Below, piece after piece: positions 34,254 through 42,287 of a stretch of 64,000 nt of DNA (the first letter of the stretch is position 1; each line of letters opens with the position of its first letter). The stretch spans positions 310,001 to 374,000 of the forward strand of contig NZ_JACJQN010000002.1 of the NCBI RefSeq assembly GCF_014696675.1. The letters are read 5' to 3'. Below the pieces are notes generated by a model. The model was not told where the DNA came from, ran no database searches, and saw nothing but the letters and a program-made list of their open reading frames with translations. Both the position numbers and the translations under genes were made by a program. The DNA comes from Phormidium tenue FACHB-1052. GTDB taxonomy: Bacteria > Cyanobacteriota > Cyanobacteriia > Phormidesmidales > Phormidesmidaceae.

Positions 34254-36059
34254 TTAGGACAGCTTGAGCACGGCCATAAAGGCTTCCTGGGGCACATCAA
34301 CCGTACCGACAGCCTTCATGCGCTTCTTACCCTTGGCCTGCTTTTGCAGCAGTTTTTTCTTACGCGAGATGTCGCCGCCGTAGCACTTGGCCAGCACATC
34401 CTTACGCAGGGCGGGGATGCTCTCGCTGGCCACCACTCGGCTGCCGATCGCCGCCTGAATGGGAATTTTGAACTGGTGACGCGGAATTAGTTCTTTGAGC
34501 TTTTCGACCAGGGCTTTACCCACGTAGTAGGCCTTGTCGCGGTGAACGATGGATGCCAATGAATCGACCGGGTCGCCATTGATCAGAATGTCGAGCCGTG
34601 ACAGGTGGTTTTCGCGGTAGCCAATCAGGTGGTACTCCATGCTGGCATAGCCCTTGCTGCGCGACTTCATCTGGTCAAAAAAGTCGGTGACCACTTCGGC
34701 CAGAGGCAATTCATAGATTAAGGTGGTGCGGCCCTGGGCCAGGTATCGCATGTCTTTAAATTCGCCTCGGCGACCCTGGCACAGCTCCATCAAGGCCCCC
34801 ACGTATTCTTCGGGGGTGATCATGTCGAGCTGCACGTAGGGCTCTTCAATTTTTTCGCGGGCTTGAGGGTCGGGCAGGGTGCTGGGGTTGTCGATCTCAA
34901 GCACTTCGCCCTGAATGGTGGTGACTCGGTAGATTACCGAGGGCGCGGTGGTGATCAGATCGAGGTTGTACTCGCGCTCCAGCCGCTCCTGCACAATTTC
35001 CATGTGCAGCAGGCCCAAGAAGCCACAGCGGAAGCCAAACCCCATAGCGCTGGAGGTTTCGGGCTCGTATTGCAGAGCGGCGTCGCTGAGGCGAAGTTTT
35101 TCGAGGGCTTCGCGCAGTTCCTCAAACTGGTCAGAGACGGTGGGGAACAGACCGCAGAAGACCATGGGCTTGGCTTCGGCATAGCCGGGCAAAGCTTCTT
35201 TTGCGGGATTCTGCACCAGGGTGATGGTATCGCCCACCCGGGCATCTTCCACGGCTTTGATGGAGGCGGCGAAGTATCCCACTTCCCCGGCGTGAAGTTC
35301 ATCCACCTCGATTTGAGTGGGGGCCAGCACGCCCAGTTCGTCAACTTCATACTCTTTTCCTGAGGCCATCAGCCGCACCTTATCTTTGCGGCGCAGGGTG
35401 CCATCCATGACGCGGAAGTAGACGATCACGCCCCGGTAGCTGTCGTAGTAGCTGTCGAAAATCAGCGCTCGCAAAGGTTGATCGACCGTGTCCGCGGGGG
35501 GCGGTACCAGGTAAACGATCGATTCTAAAATTTCGTCAATGCCGATTCCTTGTTTGGCGGAGGCGAGAATGGCACCGCTGCAATCGAGGCCAATGATGTC
35601 TTCAATTTCTTGCCGGATGCGCTCGGGTTCGGCACCGGGTAGGTCAATTTTGTTGAGAACAGGGATGATTTCGAGGTTGTTCTCTAGGGCTAGATAAACG
35701 TTGGCCAGGGTTTGGGCCTCGACCCCCTGGGAGGCATCGACCACCAGCAGCGCCCCTTCGCAGGCGATTAAAGAACGCGACACCTCGTAGGAAAAATCCA
35801 CGTGTCCGGGCGTGTCGATCAGGTTGAGAACGTAGTCTTTGCCGTCCTTGGCCTTGTAGTTCATGCGGGCGGCCTGGAGCTTGATGGTGATGCCCCGCTC
35901 GCGCTCCAGATCCATATTGTCGAGGAACTGAGCCTTCATTTCGCGATCGCTGACGGTGCCGGTGCGCTGGAGCAGCCGGTCGGCCAGGGTCGATTTGCCG
36001 TGATCGATGTGGGCAATAATCGAGAAATTGCGAATCTGAGAGACGGGAACCTCTGTCAT
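34254..36059 (-). CDS. lepA: elongation factor 4 (LepA) GTPase
   Basis: A 601-residue translation GTPase. G1 AHIDHGKST, switch [10 protein letters not shown] and NKIDLPGA mark the GTP-binding domain; the C-terminal LepA-specific domain ends with [20 protein letters not shown]. LepA back-translocates or remodels stalled ribosomes and is near-universal in bacteria. The length is typical. Upstream, a G-rich minisatellite separates it from the RHH gene. Confidence 0.97.
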   Translation of the reverse strand: MTEVPVSQIRNFSIIAHIDHGKSTLADRLLQRTGTVSDREMKAQFLDNMDLERERGITIKLQAARMNYKAKDGKDYVLNLIDTPGHVDFSYEVSRSLIACEGALLVVDASQGVEAQTLANVYLALENNLEIIPVLNKIDLPGAEPERIRQEIEDIIGLDCSGAILASAKQGIGIDEILESIVYLVPPPADTVDQPLRALIFDSYYDSYRGVIVYFRVMDGTLRRKDKVRLMASGKEYEVDELGVLAPTQIEVDELHAGEVGYFAASIKAVEDARVGDTITLVQNPAKEALPGYAEAKPMVFCGLFPTVSDQFEELREALEKLRLSDAALQYEPETSSAMGFGFRCGFLGLLHMEIVQERLEREYNLDLITTAPSVIYRVTTIQGEVLEIDNPSTLPDPQAREKIEEPYVQLDMITPEEYVGALMELCQGRRGEFKDMRYLAQGRTTLIYELPLAEVVTDFFDQMKSRSKGYASMEYHLIGYRENHLSRLDILINGDPVDSLASIVHRDKAYYVGKALVEKLKELIPRHQFKIPIQAAIGSRVVASESIPALRKDVLAKCYGGDISRKKKLLQKQAKGKKRMKAVGTVDVPQEAFMAVLKLS

Positions 36060-36120
36060 ACAAGGCTTACCAGCGGCAGTAGTTTACAGACTTTAATATT
36101 GTAATCCCTCGTTTGGCGAA

Positions 36121-36175
36121 TGCTTGGGGAGTGAGGGGTTAGGGAAGGTGAGGAGAGGGGGTTAGGTGAGGAAGG
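36121..36175. repeat. G-rich minisatellite
   Basis: A degenerate purine-rich tract of GGGGAGTGA/GGGTTAG-type units in the lepA upstream region. It resembles tracts near 22669, 53637 and 58473 and the complementary tract inside the mannosidase gene. A 6-2-6 palindrome AGGTCT-TT-AGACCT follows at 36193-36206. Confidence 0.6.
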
Positions 36176-36312
36176 GTAGGCTTGTTATGTCAAGGTCTTT
36201 AGACCTAATCTGGCAGGGGTTGTGGGCGTTGGTGTTAAACCCACCCATGCCAGGGCTTAGACTGAATGGTAGATTCTAATCCACCCCATACCCGGCAGTT
36301 AGGCCACTCACT

Positions 36313-36546
36313 ATGCAACACTCTGCCTCTCCTTCCGGCGAACGGTCGGCGGAAAAAGTCGACCTCTCGGTACAAATTGACAAAGACCTGCTTGATCAGG
36401 TTACCCACCTTTCCCCCGACCCCAGCAAGGTGATCGATGTTGCCCTGCGCCAGTGGCTTAGGGGCGATCGCCGCTATGAAGACGACCTGGTGCGCCACCT
36501 GCCCCGCAACCCAACGGTGCCCCCCAAAGGTGAGTGGAACGACTAA
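36313..36546 (+). CDS. ribbon-helix-helix type antitoxin-like protein
   Basis: A 77-residue protein with an RHH core: strand VDLSVQIDK followed by two helices (DLLDQVTHL and SKVIDVALRQWLRGD), as in CcdA/CopG-type DNA-binding antitoxins. The C-terminal tail RHLPRNPTVPPKGEWND would be the toxin-binding part in such systems. No toxin gene follows; the next gene is a sensor kinase 158 bp downstream. It could be an orphan antitoxin or a stand-alone regulator. Confidence 0.55.
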   Translation: MQHSASPSGERSAEKVDLSVQIDKDLLDQVTHLSPDPSKVIDVALRQWLRGDRRYEDDLVRHLPRNPTVPPKGEWND

Positions 36547-36704
36547 ATATAGGCAGAACGAGGATTCAAGGCATAGGGGTACAGGGGCTAAGGCTACCCT
36601 TCGAACCCTGTACCTATCGACCTAAACCGTTCTAATTCCCTCTCAACTAGAGCCATCGGTGTGGGTGGTTGGTTAACATAGGAGCGTTCTGGCCTCTTAC
36701 CCCT

Positions 36705-38516
36705 ATGCGATCGCGACCTTCTTTCCCGACCTTGGCGGCGGCCAGCCCAGCGGAGGCTATCTCCGCCTGGATCATGGTGCTCAGCCCTACGGCGGTGGTG
36801 GAGTCAATTCAAACCGTAGGGATAAAATCTCTGCCAGAGGCGCTAACGGCGAACTGGGTGGGGCGATCGCTGGCCGAAATTGTTTCTTTTGCCACCCCCC
36901 AGGCTCTGGGGCAGGCGCTCGAAAGCTTAGCCACCCGCCACGAACCGGTGCATCTGCCGGGGCGCTGCCCGTTGGGTTCCCACAGCATCAATGTGCAGTG
37001 GGTGCTGCAACCCCTCATCGGCCTAGACGGTCAGCTCTTTCGCATTGCCGCCACAGGCTACCTGACTGACCTAAACGGGTTGACCGGTGGGCTATGGCAG
37101 CGGGCCTTAGACGTGCCCACTGGGGTTCAGGACAACTTGCCCGGGGCCTGCGCCCAGCTGCAAACCTACTCGCCCCGGCTCACCCAAATTACTCGCAACG
37201 TTCGCTGGACGCTGGATTTGGCCATCATTCGCCAGCAGACGGTGGAGGGGTTGGGCGACCTGTTTGGAGTGAGCCGCTGCCTAGTGTGCAGCTGTGCCGC
37301 CGCCCCCAATCTGGCCCCCGAAACCGCTACGGTGACCGCCGAGTATGTGCGATCGGGCGATTTGCCCAGTTGGCAGGGGCAGGTGTGGTCACTGGCCGAA
37401 ACGCCTTGCCTCAGTGCTGCCGCCCAGTCGTCGGTGGCAGTGGTGCCGCCGCGACAGCCCGCCGATCCATCCATTGTGGCGGTGGCCACTCGCTACCAAA
37501 GCACCATCAACGGCTTTATCGTGCTCCACGATCGCCCCGATCGCCCCTGGTCAGACATTGAGCTAAATTTGCTCACTGACCTGGCCGATCAGGTGGGGAC
37601 AGCGATCGCCCACGCCACCCTGTTTGGCGAAAGCCACGCCCTCGCCATCAAACTCCAGCAGGCCAACGCCAGCCTGCTCGAAAAGCAGCTTGAGTTTCAA
37701 GAGGCCCGCCGTCAGGCCGAAGAAGCGCGCCAGCAGGCCGAAGAAGCCTCGCGCTTGAAGAGCGAGTTTCTAGCCAACACCTCCCACGAGCTACGCACCC
37801 CGCTCAACGGCATGATCGGCTTTCTCAGACTTGTGCTCGACGGCATGGCCGACGACCCCGCCGAGCAAGAAGAATTCATTGAAGAGGCCCACAAGTCAGC
37901 CATCCATCTGCTACAGCTAATCAACGATGTGCTCGACATCGCCAAGATCGAAGCGGGCAAAATGCAGATTGACATGGGGCCAATTAGCCTCAAGGAGCTG
38001 CTGGCCGATCTAGAAAACTTCATGCGCCACCAGGCTGACGAGAAGCACTTGGCTTTCGACATTTTGCTGCCCGCCACCCGCGACGATATTACTGTCAACG
38101 GCAACTACCAGCGCCTACTCCAGGTGCTAATCAATCTAGTGGGCAATGCTATTAAGTTCACCCACGAGGGCGGGGTCACCATCAGCGCCGAGGTAAAGCC
38201 CCAAAAGGTGGAATACCAGGGCAAAACCTGGCCCGGCCTGGTCAAAATTAGCGTGGCCGACACGGGCATCGGCGTGTCGCTAGAAAAGCAGGATCGATTG
38301 TTTCAAAGTTTTAGTCAGGTGGATGGCGATCGCACCCGCCAGTATGGTGGCACTGGCCTAGGGCTAGCGATTTCCCAGCGCCTAGTCGAGGCCATGGGCG
38401 GCGTGGTGCAGTTCATCAGCATGGGCGAAGGGCTAGGCTCGACGGTGACCTTTACGGCACTGCTCTACCAGAAGCCGGTGGTGATCGACAAAGAGCCGGT
38501 GTATCCGGCGAAGTAA
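36705..38516 (+). CDS. cytoplasmic GAF-domain sensor histidine kinase
   Basis: A 603-residue kinase starting MRSRPSFPTL; a TTG 12 codons upstream is less likely. A PAS-like N-terminal region (~20-125) is followed by a GAF domain (~165-300), a coiled-coil linker (EARRQAEEARQQAEEASRL), HisKA with His361 in NTSHELRTPLNG, and a HATPase domain (NLVGNAIKFT, ADTGIGVS, GGTGLGLAIS). There is no membrane segment, so it senses an intracellular signal. The GAF domain does not show an obvious bilin-binding cysteine context. No partner regulator is adjacent. Confidence 0.88.
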   Translation: MRSRPSFPTLAAASPAEAISAWIMVLSPTAVVESIQTVGIKSLPEALTANWVGRSLAEIVSFATPQALGQALESLATRHEPVHLPGRCPLGSHSINVQWVLQPLIGLDGQLFRIAATGYLTDLNGLTGGLWQRALDVPTGVQDNLPGACAQLQTYSPRLTQITRNVRWTLDLAIIRQQTVEGLGDLFGVSRCLVCSCAAAPNLAPETATVTAEYVRSGDLPSWQGQVWSLAETPCLSAAAQSSVAVVPPRQPADPSIVAVATRYQSTINGFIVLHDRPDRPWSDIELNLLTDLADQVGTAIAHATLFGESHALAIKLQQANASLLEKQLEFQEARRQAEEARQQAEEASRLKSEFLANTSHELRTPLNGMIGFLRLVLDGMADDPAEQEEFIEEAHKSAIHLLQLINDVLDIAKIEAGKMQIDMGPISLKELLADLENFMRHQADEKHLAFDILLPATRDDITVNGNYQRLLQVLINLVGNAIKFTHEGGVTISAEVKPQKVEYQGKTWPGLVKISVADTGIGVSLEKQDRLFQSFSQVDGDRTRQYGGTGLGLAISQRLVEAMGGVVQFISMGEGLGSTVTFTALLYQKPVVIDKEPVYPAK

Positions 38517-38566
38517 GTGGCATCCTTGAATTTACGAAAGAATCACCAACGGGTGACTCGCAGATT

Positions 38567-38812
38567 TCACAGGGATTTCACAGGTACCTGGAGATATTGA
38601 TCAGGCATTTCAGTATGGTTGCGAATAGCAAAAAACTGACGCTCGATGTTCTTCAGAGCTGCAGCGCTGTAATAGACTGTGCCACAGTCACTGCAAATCT
38701 CTACTGGGGTGTTGGGGACAATTAAATATTGCCCTTGATGACTGCATAGATAAGTAATTTGGCGTTCTTCGAAGTCCGCCCTACCGCAGGTGTTGCATTT
38801 GATATCTCGCAT
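38567..38812 (-). CDS. YgiT-type zinc-finger antitoxin-like protein
   Basis: An 81-residue protein with two CxxC pairs (CNTCG and CSDCG) that form the N-terminal zinc finger of the YgiT/MqsA family. The C-terminal DNA-binding helix-turn-helix of full MqsA is not present, which is common for the short YgiT-type partners of DUF4258 proteins. It directly follows the broken DUF4258 frame (stop at 38816-38818, ATG at 38810-38812), the usual order of this toxin-antitoxin family. Confidence 0.75.
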   Translation of the reverse strand: MRDIKCNTCGRADFEERQITYLCSHQGQYLIVPNTPVEICSDCGTVYYSAAALKNIERQFFAIRNHTEMPDQYLQVPVKSL

Positions 38813-38815
38813 CCG

Positions 38816-39124
38816 TTAAGCCCTTGTTTTTGGGTCAATAAATTTGGGCGGCCCTGGTATGTAGACTATGATGACGGCAACTTGCTCCTCTCGCCAACCG
38901 CAGACAACGTGAATGGGAAAGTTACTGGAATAACCGAGAATTAAGCAGCTTTCGCCACGGCCTGTATCTAGATATTGCTCTAGAACTTCTCAATTTAATA
39001 AAGCTTCTTCTATCTGCATCAAGGTCAAATCATTGGCTTTGCGCTCAATGTCTGCATGGGAGGTATAGACATATTCCTCAGAGCGAATTTTCTCCTGAAT
39101 GCTCTCAATATCTAATTCTGCCAT
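38816..39124 (-). pseudogene. DUF4258 toxin-like gene interrupted by an in-frame TGA
   Basis: The frame from ATG at 39122-39124 encodes MAELDIESIQEKIRSEEYVY, the histidine-containing SHADIERKANDLTLMQIEEALLN block, then TGA at 38990-38992, then EVLEQYLDTGRGESCLILGY and the family's PIHVVCGW and VIIVYIPGPPKF blocks in the same frame. Relatives usually have Gly at the stop position (LLNGE), so a single GGA-to-TGA change explains it. The truncated 44-residue product should be inactive. Part of a toxin-antitoxin pair with the YgiT-type gene. Confidence 0.8.
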
Positions 39125-39231
39125 CACCCCTCTACCCATCCGCTACTCTGCTAGCTTTCAGGCTTCAAACGTACTCTTCGCAGACCTTGCCAGGCGGGCG
39201 TAAACAGCTCGCGATCGGCAACCCGGTCTAC

Positions 39232-40074
39232 CTAGCTTAAGTAGGCAGGTCGTGCAGCTTGCGACTGGGTTAACTGGCTGTGCAGAGCATCCCAGTTCTC
39301 TGTTTTAATCAGGGCTTTCATCTGCTCTAGCTGCTGCTGGTACCTAGTCAAGGCATCCAGCAGTGCCGCGCGGTTGTGGCGGGCCATCAGTGTGCCCAGC
39401 TCAGGCACGCCGCCACCGACGCGGCTGGTGTCTTGAAAGCCAGAGCTGGCTAAGGTTTGAGCAAGCGCAAGAATAGCGGGATCAGCTTCCCCCTGGCAGG
39501 CAAGGATGAGGCTGCTGCTGACCATTACCGGCAGGTGCGAGATCCAGGCGACGGCGCGATCGTGCTGGTCGGGGTGGCACTGGCAGAGGTTCGCGCCGAG
39601 GGAGGTGGCGATCGCCCTCACCCGTTCCAAAGCCTCTGGATTCGTTGTCGCAGTTGGAGTGAGCACGTAGGGGCGATCGCGGAACAACCCCACCTCTGCG
39701 ACCGCCAGCCCAGCTTCAGCCTTACCCGCCATCGGGTGCCCACCCACAAAGCCCGGCCACAGCGCCTCTAGACTGGGCACCAGTTCCCCTTTCACCGAGG
39801 CCACATCGGTGACCACCGCGCCCTCAGATAGATAGGGGGCGATCGCCGTCGCCGTCGCCACCACAGCATCAATCGGGGTGCAGATAAACACCACATCGGC
39901 CCCCGCCACCAGCGCCAAGTCTGTGCCAGCCTCGGTGACAGCTCCCATGGCCAAGGCCTGCTCAGCCGTTTCTGCGCGCCGGGCAATGCCCACGACGGGA
40001 TGACCGTACCGAGTCAAGTCGAGCCCCAGCGATCCGCCGATTAGGCCCAGGCCAATGATGGCAATGCGTTCCAT
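39232..40074 (-). CDS. tyrA: prephenate/arogenate dehydrogenase
   Basis: A 280-residue TyrA. The Rossmann motif GLGLIGGSLG lies at the N-terminus; FVGGHPMAGKAEAG and the WISHLPVMVSS block are TyrA hallmarks. It oxidises arogenate or prephenate in tyrosine synthesis; cyanobacterial enzymes are generally NADP-dependent arogenate dehydrogenases, so that specificity is likely. No regulatory ACT domain is attached. It is divergent from the helicase-like gene. Confidence 0.9.
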   Translation of the reverse strand: MERIAIIGLGLIGGSLGLDLTRYGHPVVGIARRAETAEQALAMGAVTEAGTDLALVAGADVVFICTPIDAVVATATAIAPYLSEGAVVTDVASVKGELVPSLEALWPGFVGGHPMAGKAEAGLAVAEVGLFRDRPYVLTPTATTNPEALERVRAIATSLGANLCQCHPDQHDRAVAWISHLPVMVSSSLILACQGEADPAILALAQTLASSGFQDTSRVGGGVPELGTLMARHNRAALLDALTRYQQQLEQMKALIKTENWDALHSQLTQSQAARPAYLS

Positions 40075-40253
40075 AGCTGTAACCCCGTATCCACAGCAAA
40101 CCCTATCAGCATATCGGTGGGGGGATACCTAAAGACCTCAACCAGTCATCTATGCGACAATGAACCCCTGTGGCTTGAGCGGGCAACCCTCCACTTACTT
40201 CAGTCGTCAACCGTTCCAATTAATTCTTTCGTGGCGCTGCGGCGTTTCCCCCC

Positions 40254-41786
40254 GTGATAGAAGCCCAAGTACACCAACAACTGCGCGCGCTGCTGCGGGA
40301 ATGGGGAGAGCCAAGCTGGCCCCACCACCTGACGCTGGCAAGGCTGGTGGCGCGGGCGCTGCGGCTGGGGCGCAGCGCGTTGATGCAGGTAGGTGGCCTG
40401 TCGGCCTACCAGGGCGAGTATCGCCTCAGCTATCTGATCGCGCTGATGATGTGGCCCGGCCCGGCGGTGGTGGTGGCCCCCGACCCCACGGCCCAGCGGG
40501 TGCTGATGGTTGATATTCCTCGGCTGCAAGAAAAGCTGCGACTGCGAAAGCCGGTGCAGATAGGCGATCGCTGGCCGGGCGACGGGTTCGACGGGCTGCT
40601 GATTACCACGCCCGAGGCCTGGCTGGGCGATCGCCTGGGGTCAGGCACCCAGTTCCCCGACGGCACCCCCACGCTGATTGACGATGCCGACAACCTCGAA
40701 CTGTGGCTGCACCAGCAGTTCACCGCCAACCTCATTACCCTCGACTGGACTCATTTGGCCCTGGCTTACCCCGACCACCAGAGCCTCATTCAAGATACCC
40801 ACGTGGCGCTGACCCATGCCGCCTTTCAACGCCCGGCCAACCCCTACCACCGCTACCTGCTCGAAGAAGGCGATAGCCAGCAGCTCCAGCGGCTACACCA
40901 GGTGTTGACCGCCAACCGCGCCAGCTCCCCCCAGACCGAGGGGCCGATGCCGCCCCAATGGGCAACGTTCTGGCAGCGGTTTAACCCGCCCGATCACCTG
41001 CTGTGGTTTTCGGTCGATCGCGATCGCGGCCAGATGGCGCTGCACTGCGCCCCGGTCGAACTCGCCACCGCGATGACTTCCGTGTGGCCCCGCCAGCCGG
41101 TGGTGCTAATTGGTGCCGCCCTTGACCCTGACGAAGCAGCCGAAAACTTTCGCCAGCGGTTGGGCCTGGGCGATCTCACCTGTCTCCAGTTCACCCCCAA
41201 TCGGCAAAACGACGCTATTCAGCTCTACTTGCCCACCCACCTGCCTCTGCCTAACACCCCCCAGTTTCAGGGGGTGCTGCACCAAGAAATTCGCCGCCTG
41301 CTGAATGTCGCCCGGCCTCAGATCTCTGGCCCCACGGTCATCTTGCTGGATGATTTGCCCCTGAAGGGACAGCTAGGAGCAATGCTAGCTGGAGAATTTG
41401 GCTCACGGGTGCAGGTGGAGAATGCCGCCATTGACGCCAACGGCATTCTGGTCAGCGGCTGGGCGTTTTGGCGGCAGCACCAGGCGCGGTTGCCGCCTCC
41501 GGCGCTGCTGATTATTGCGACCCTGCCCCTGCCTTCTTTAGAGAACCCAATGGTGGCGGGGCGGGTAGCCTATCACAAGCGGCGGCGGCAGGACTGGTTT
41601 CGGCTGTACCTCTTTCCCACGGCGGTGACGGAGTTGCAGCGGGCTGTGGCCCCCTCGCGGCTGCACGGGGGCACCGTAGCTCTGCTTGACACTCGCGTTC
41701 ACTACCGCAGCTATGGGGCGCAAATCTTAGAGGCGCTGAGCCCGGCGGCCTGCACGCGATCGCTGCCCACCCAGTGGGGGCTTTAG
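40254..41786 (+). CDS. helicase-like protein (Rad3/DinG-related), probable loss of P-loop
   Basis: A 510-residue cyanobacterial protein with helicase superfamily 2 layout but weak motifs. The expected Walker A region reads QVGGLSAYQGEYRLSYLIAL with no GKT/GKS. A DEAH-like LIDDADNLELWL (Walker B position) is altered as well. The C-terminal part (GRVAYHKRRRQDWFRLYLFP, VAPSRLHGGTVALLDTRVHY) resembles motif VI and the end of Rad3/XPD/DinG helicases. If the assignment is right the protein is probably not an active ATPase. The helicase relation is moderately sure. Confidence 0.5.
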   Translation: MIEAQVHQQLRALLREWGEPSWPHHLTLARLVARALRLGRSALMQVGGLSAYQGEYRLSYLIALMMWPGPAVVVAPDPTAQRVLMVDIPRLQEKLRLRKPVQIGDRWPGDGFDGLLITTPEAWLGDRLGSGTQFPDGTPTLIDDADNLELWLHQQFTANLITLDWTHLALAYPDHQSLIQDTHVALTHAAFQRPANPYHRYLLEEGDSQQLQRLHQVLTANRASSPQTEGPMPPQWATFWQRFNPPDHLLWFSVDRDRGQMALHCAPVELATAMTSVWPRQPVVLIGAALDPDEAAENFRQRLGLGDLTCLQFTPNRQNDAIQLYLPTHLPLPNTPQFQGVLHQEIRRLLNVARPQISGPTVILLDDLPLKGQLGAMLAGEFGSRVQVENAAIDANGILVSGWAFWRQHQARLPPPALLIIATLPLPSLENPMVAGRVAYHKRRRQDWFRLYLFPTAVTELQRAVAPSRLHGGTVALLDTRVHYRSYGAQILEALSPAACTRSLPTQWGL

Positions 41787-41813
41787 GACTTCTATGGCGT
41801 CCCCAGTTCGCTA

Positions 41814-41827
41814 TTCTTTATAAAGAA
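41814..41827. promoter_or_regulatory. palindrome upstream of the DUF2839 gene
   Basis: A perfect 14-bp palindrome TTCTTTA-TAAAGAA, flanked by GTTCG/CGAAC and CGCTAT/ATAGCG arms, 45 bp before the DUF2839 start. It looks like an operator or a hairpin. Confidence 0.4.
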
Positions 41828-41872
41828 CGAACATAGCGATCGCAACTGTTTAGGACGTGACAGGGTAGACCC

Positions 41873-42088
41873 ATGGGCGAATCAAAACGACGCAAAGAAC
41901 AGCTAGGTGAGAAGTACGGTCAGTCAGAGCCAATTTTACCCTGGCTGCCAATTACCAAAGATCAGTCGCAGCAGTTCATGAAGTGGACTGGCCGGGGCAC
42001 TTGGGGTGCCATTGTGCTGATCATCGCCTTTTGGATTACGCTTCGGTTTGTTGGCCCCAGCTTGGGCTGGTGGACGTTGGCAGACTAG
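41873..42088 (+). CDS. DUF2839 small membrane protein
   Basis: A 71-residue protein of the cyanobacterial/plastid-lineage DUF2839 family: a basic N-terminus (MGESKRRKEQLGEKYG), the conserved LPWLPITKDQSQQFMKWTGRG block and one membrane helix (AIVLIIAFWITLRFV). Function is unknown; restriction to oxygenic phototrophs suggests a thylakoid or membrane role. It is monocistronic with its own upstream palindrome. Confidence 0.8.
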   Translation: MGESKRRKEQLGEKYGQSEPILPWLPITKDQSQQFMKWTGRGTWGAIVLIIAFWITLRFVGPSLGWWTLAD

Positions 42089-42287
42089 GGCGAGCCAGGT
42101 AGCGCCTCAGTTAGCTTTGTCAGCTGCCTGTGTCCTAACGTTACTTAGTCCAACGCTGATTTCAAGGTTTGAAGACAAAACCGAGGCAAATCACCCGCCA
42201 GCGCTAAGAAATCGTAACTGACGCTTCCCGTCTTCCTTTGAATCTGGGTAGAGTGGAGGAGGTGGTTGCGCGGGAGCTTACGGGTAT

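Noticed and set aside
34863-35363. A 166-codon open frame antisense to lepA.
   Set aside because: It mirrors lepA codons, has no ribosome site and no recognisable family; long antisense frames are expected in GC-rich genes.
38759-38944. A 61-codon plus-strand frame over the YgiT/DUF4258 junction.
   Set aside because: The minus strand carries clear family similarity across the same bases, and the plus frame has none.
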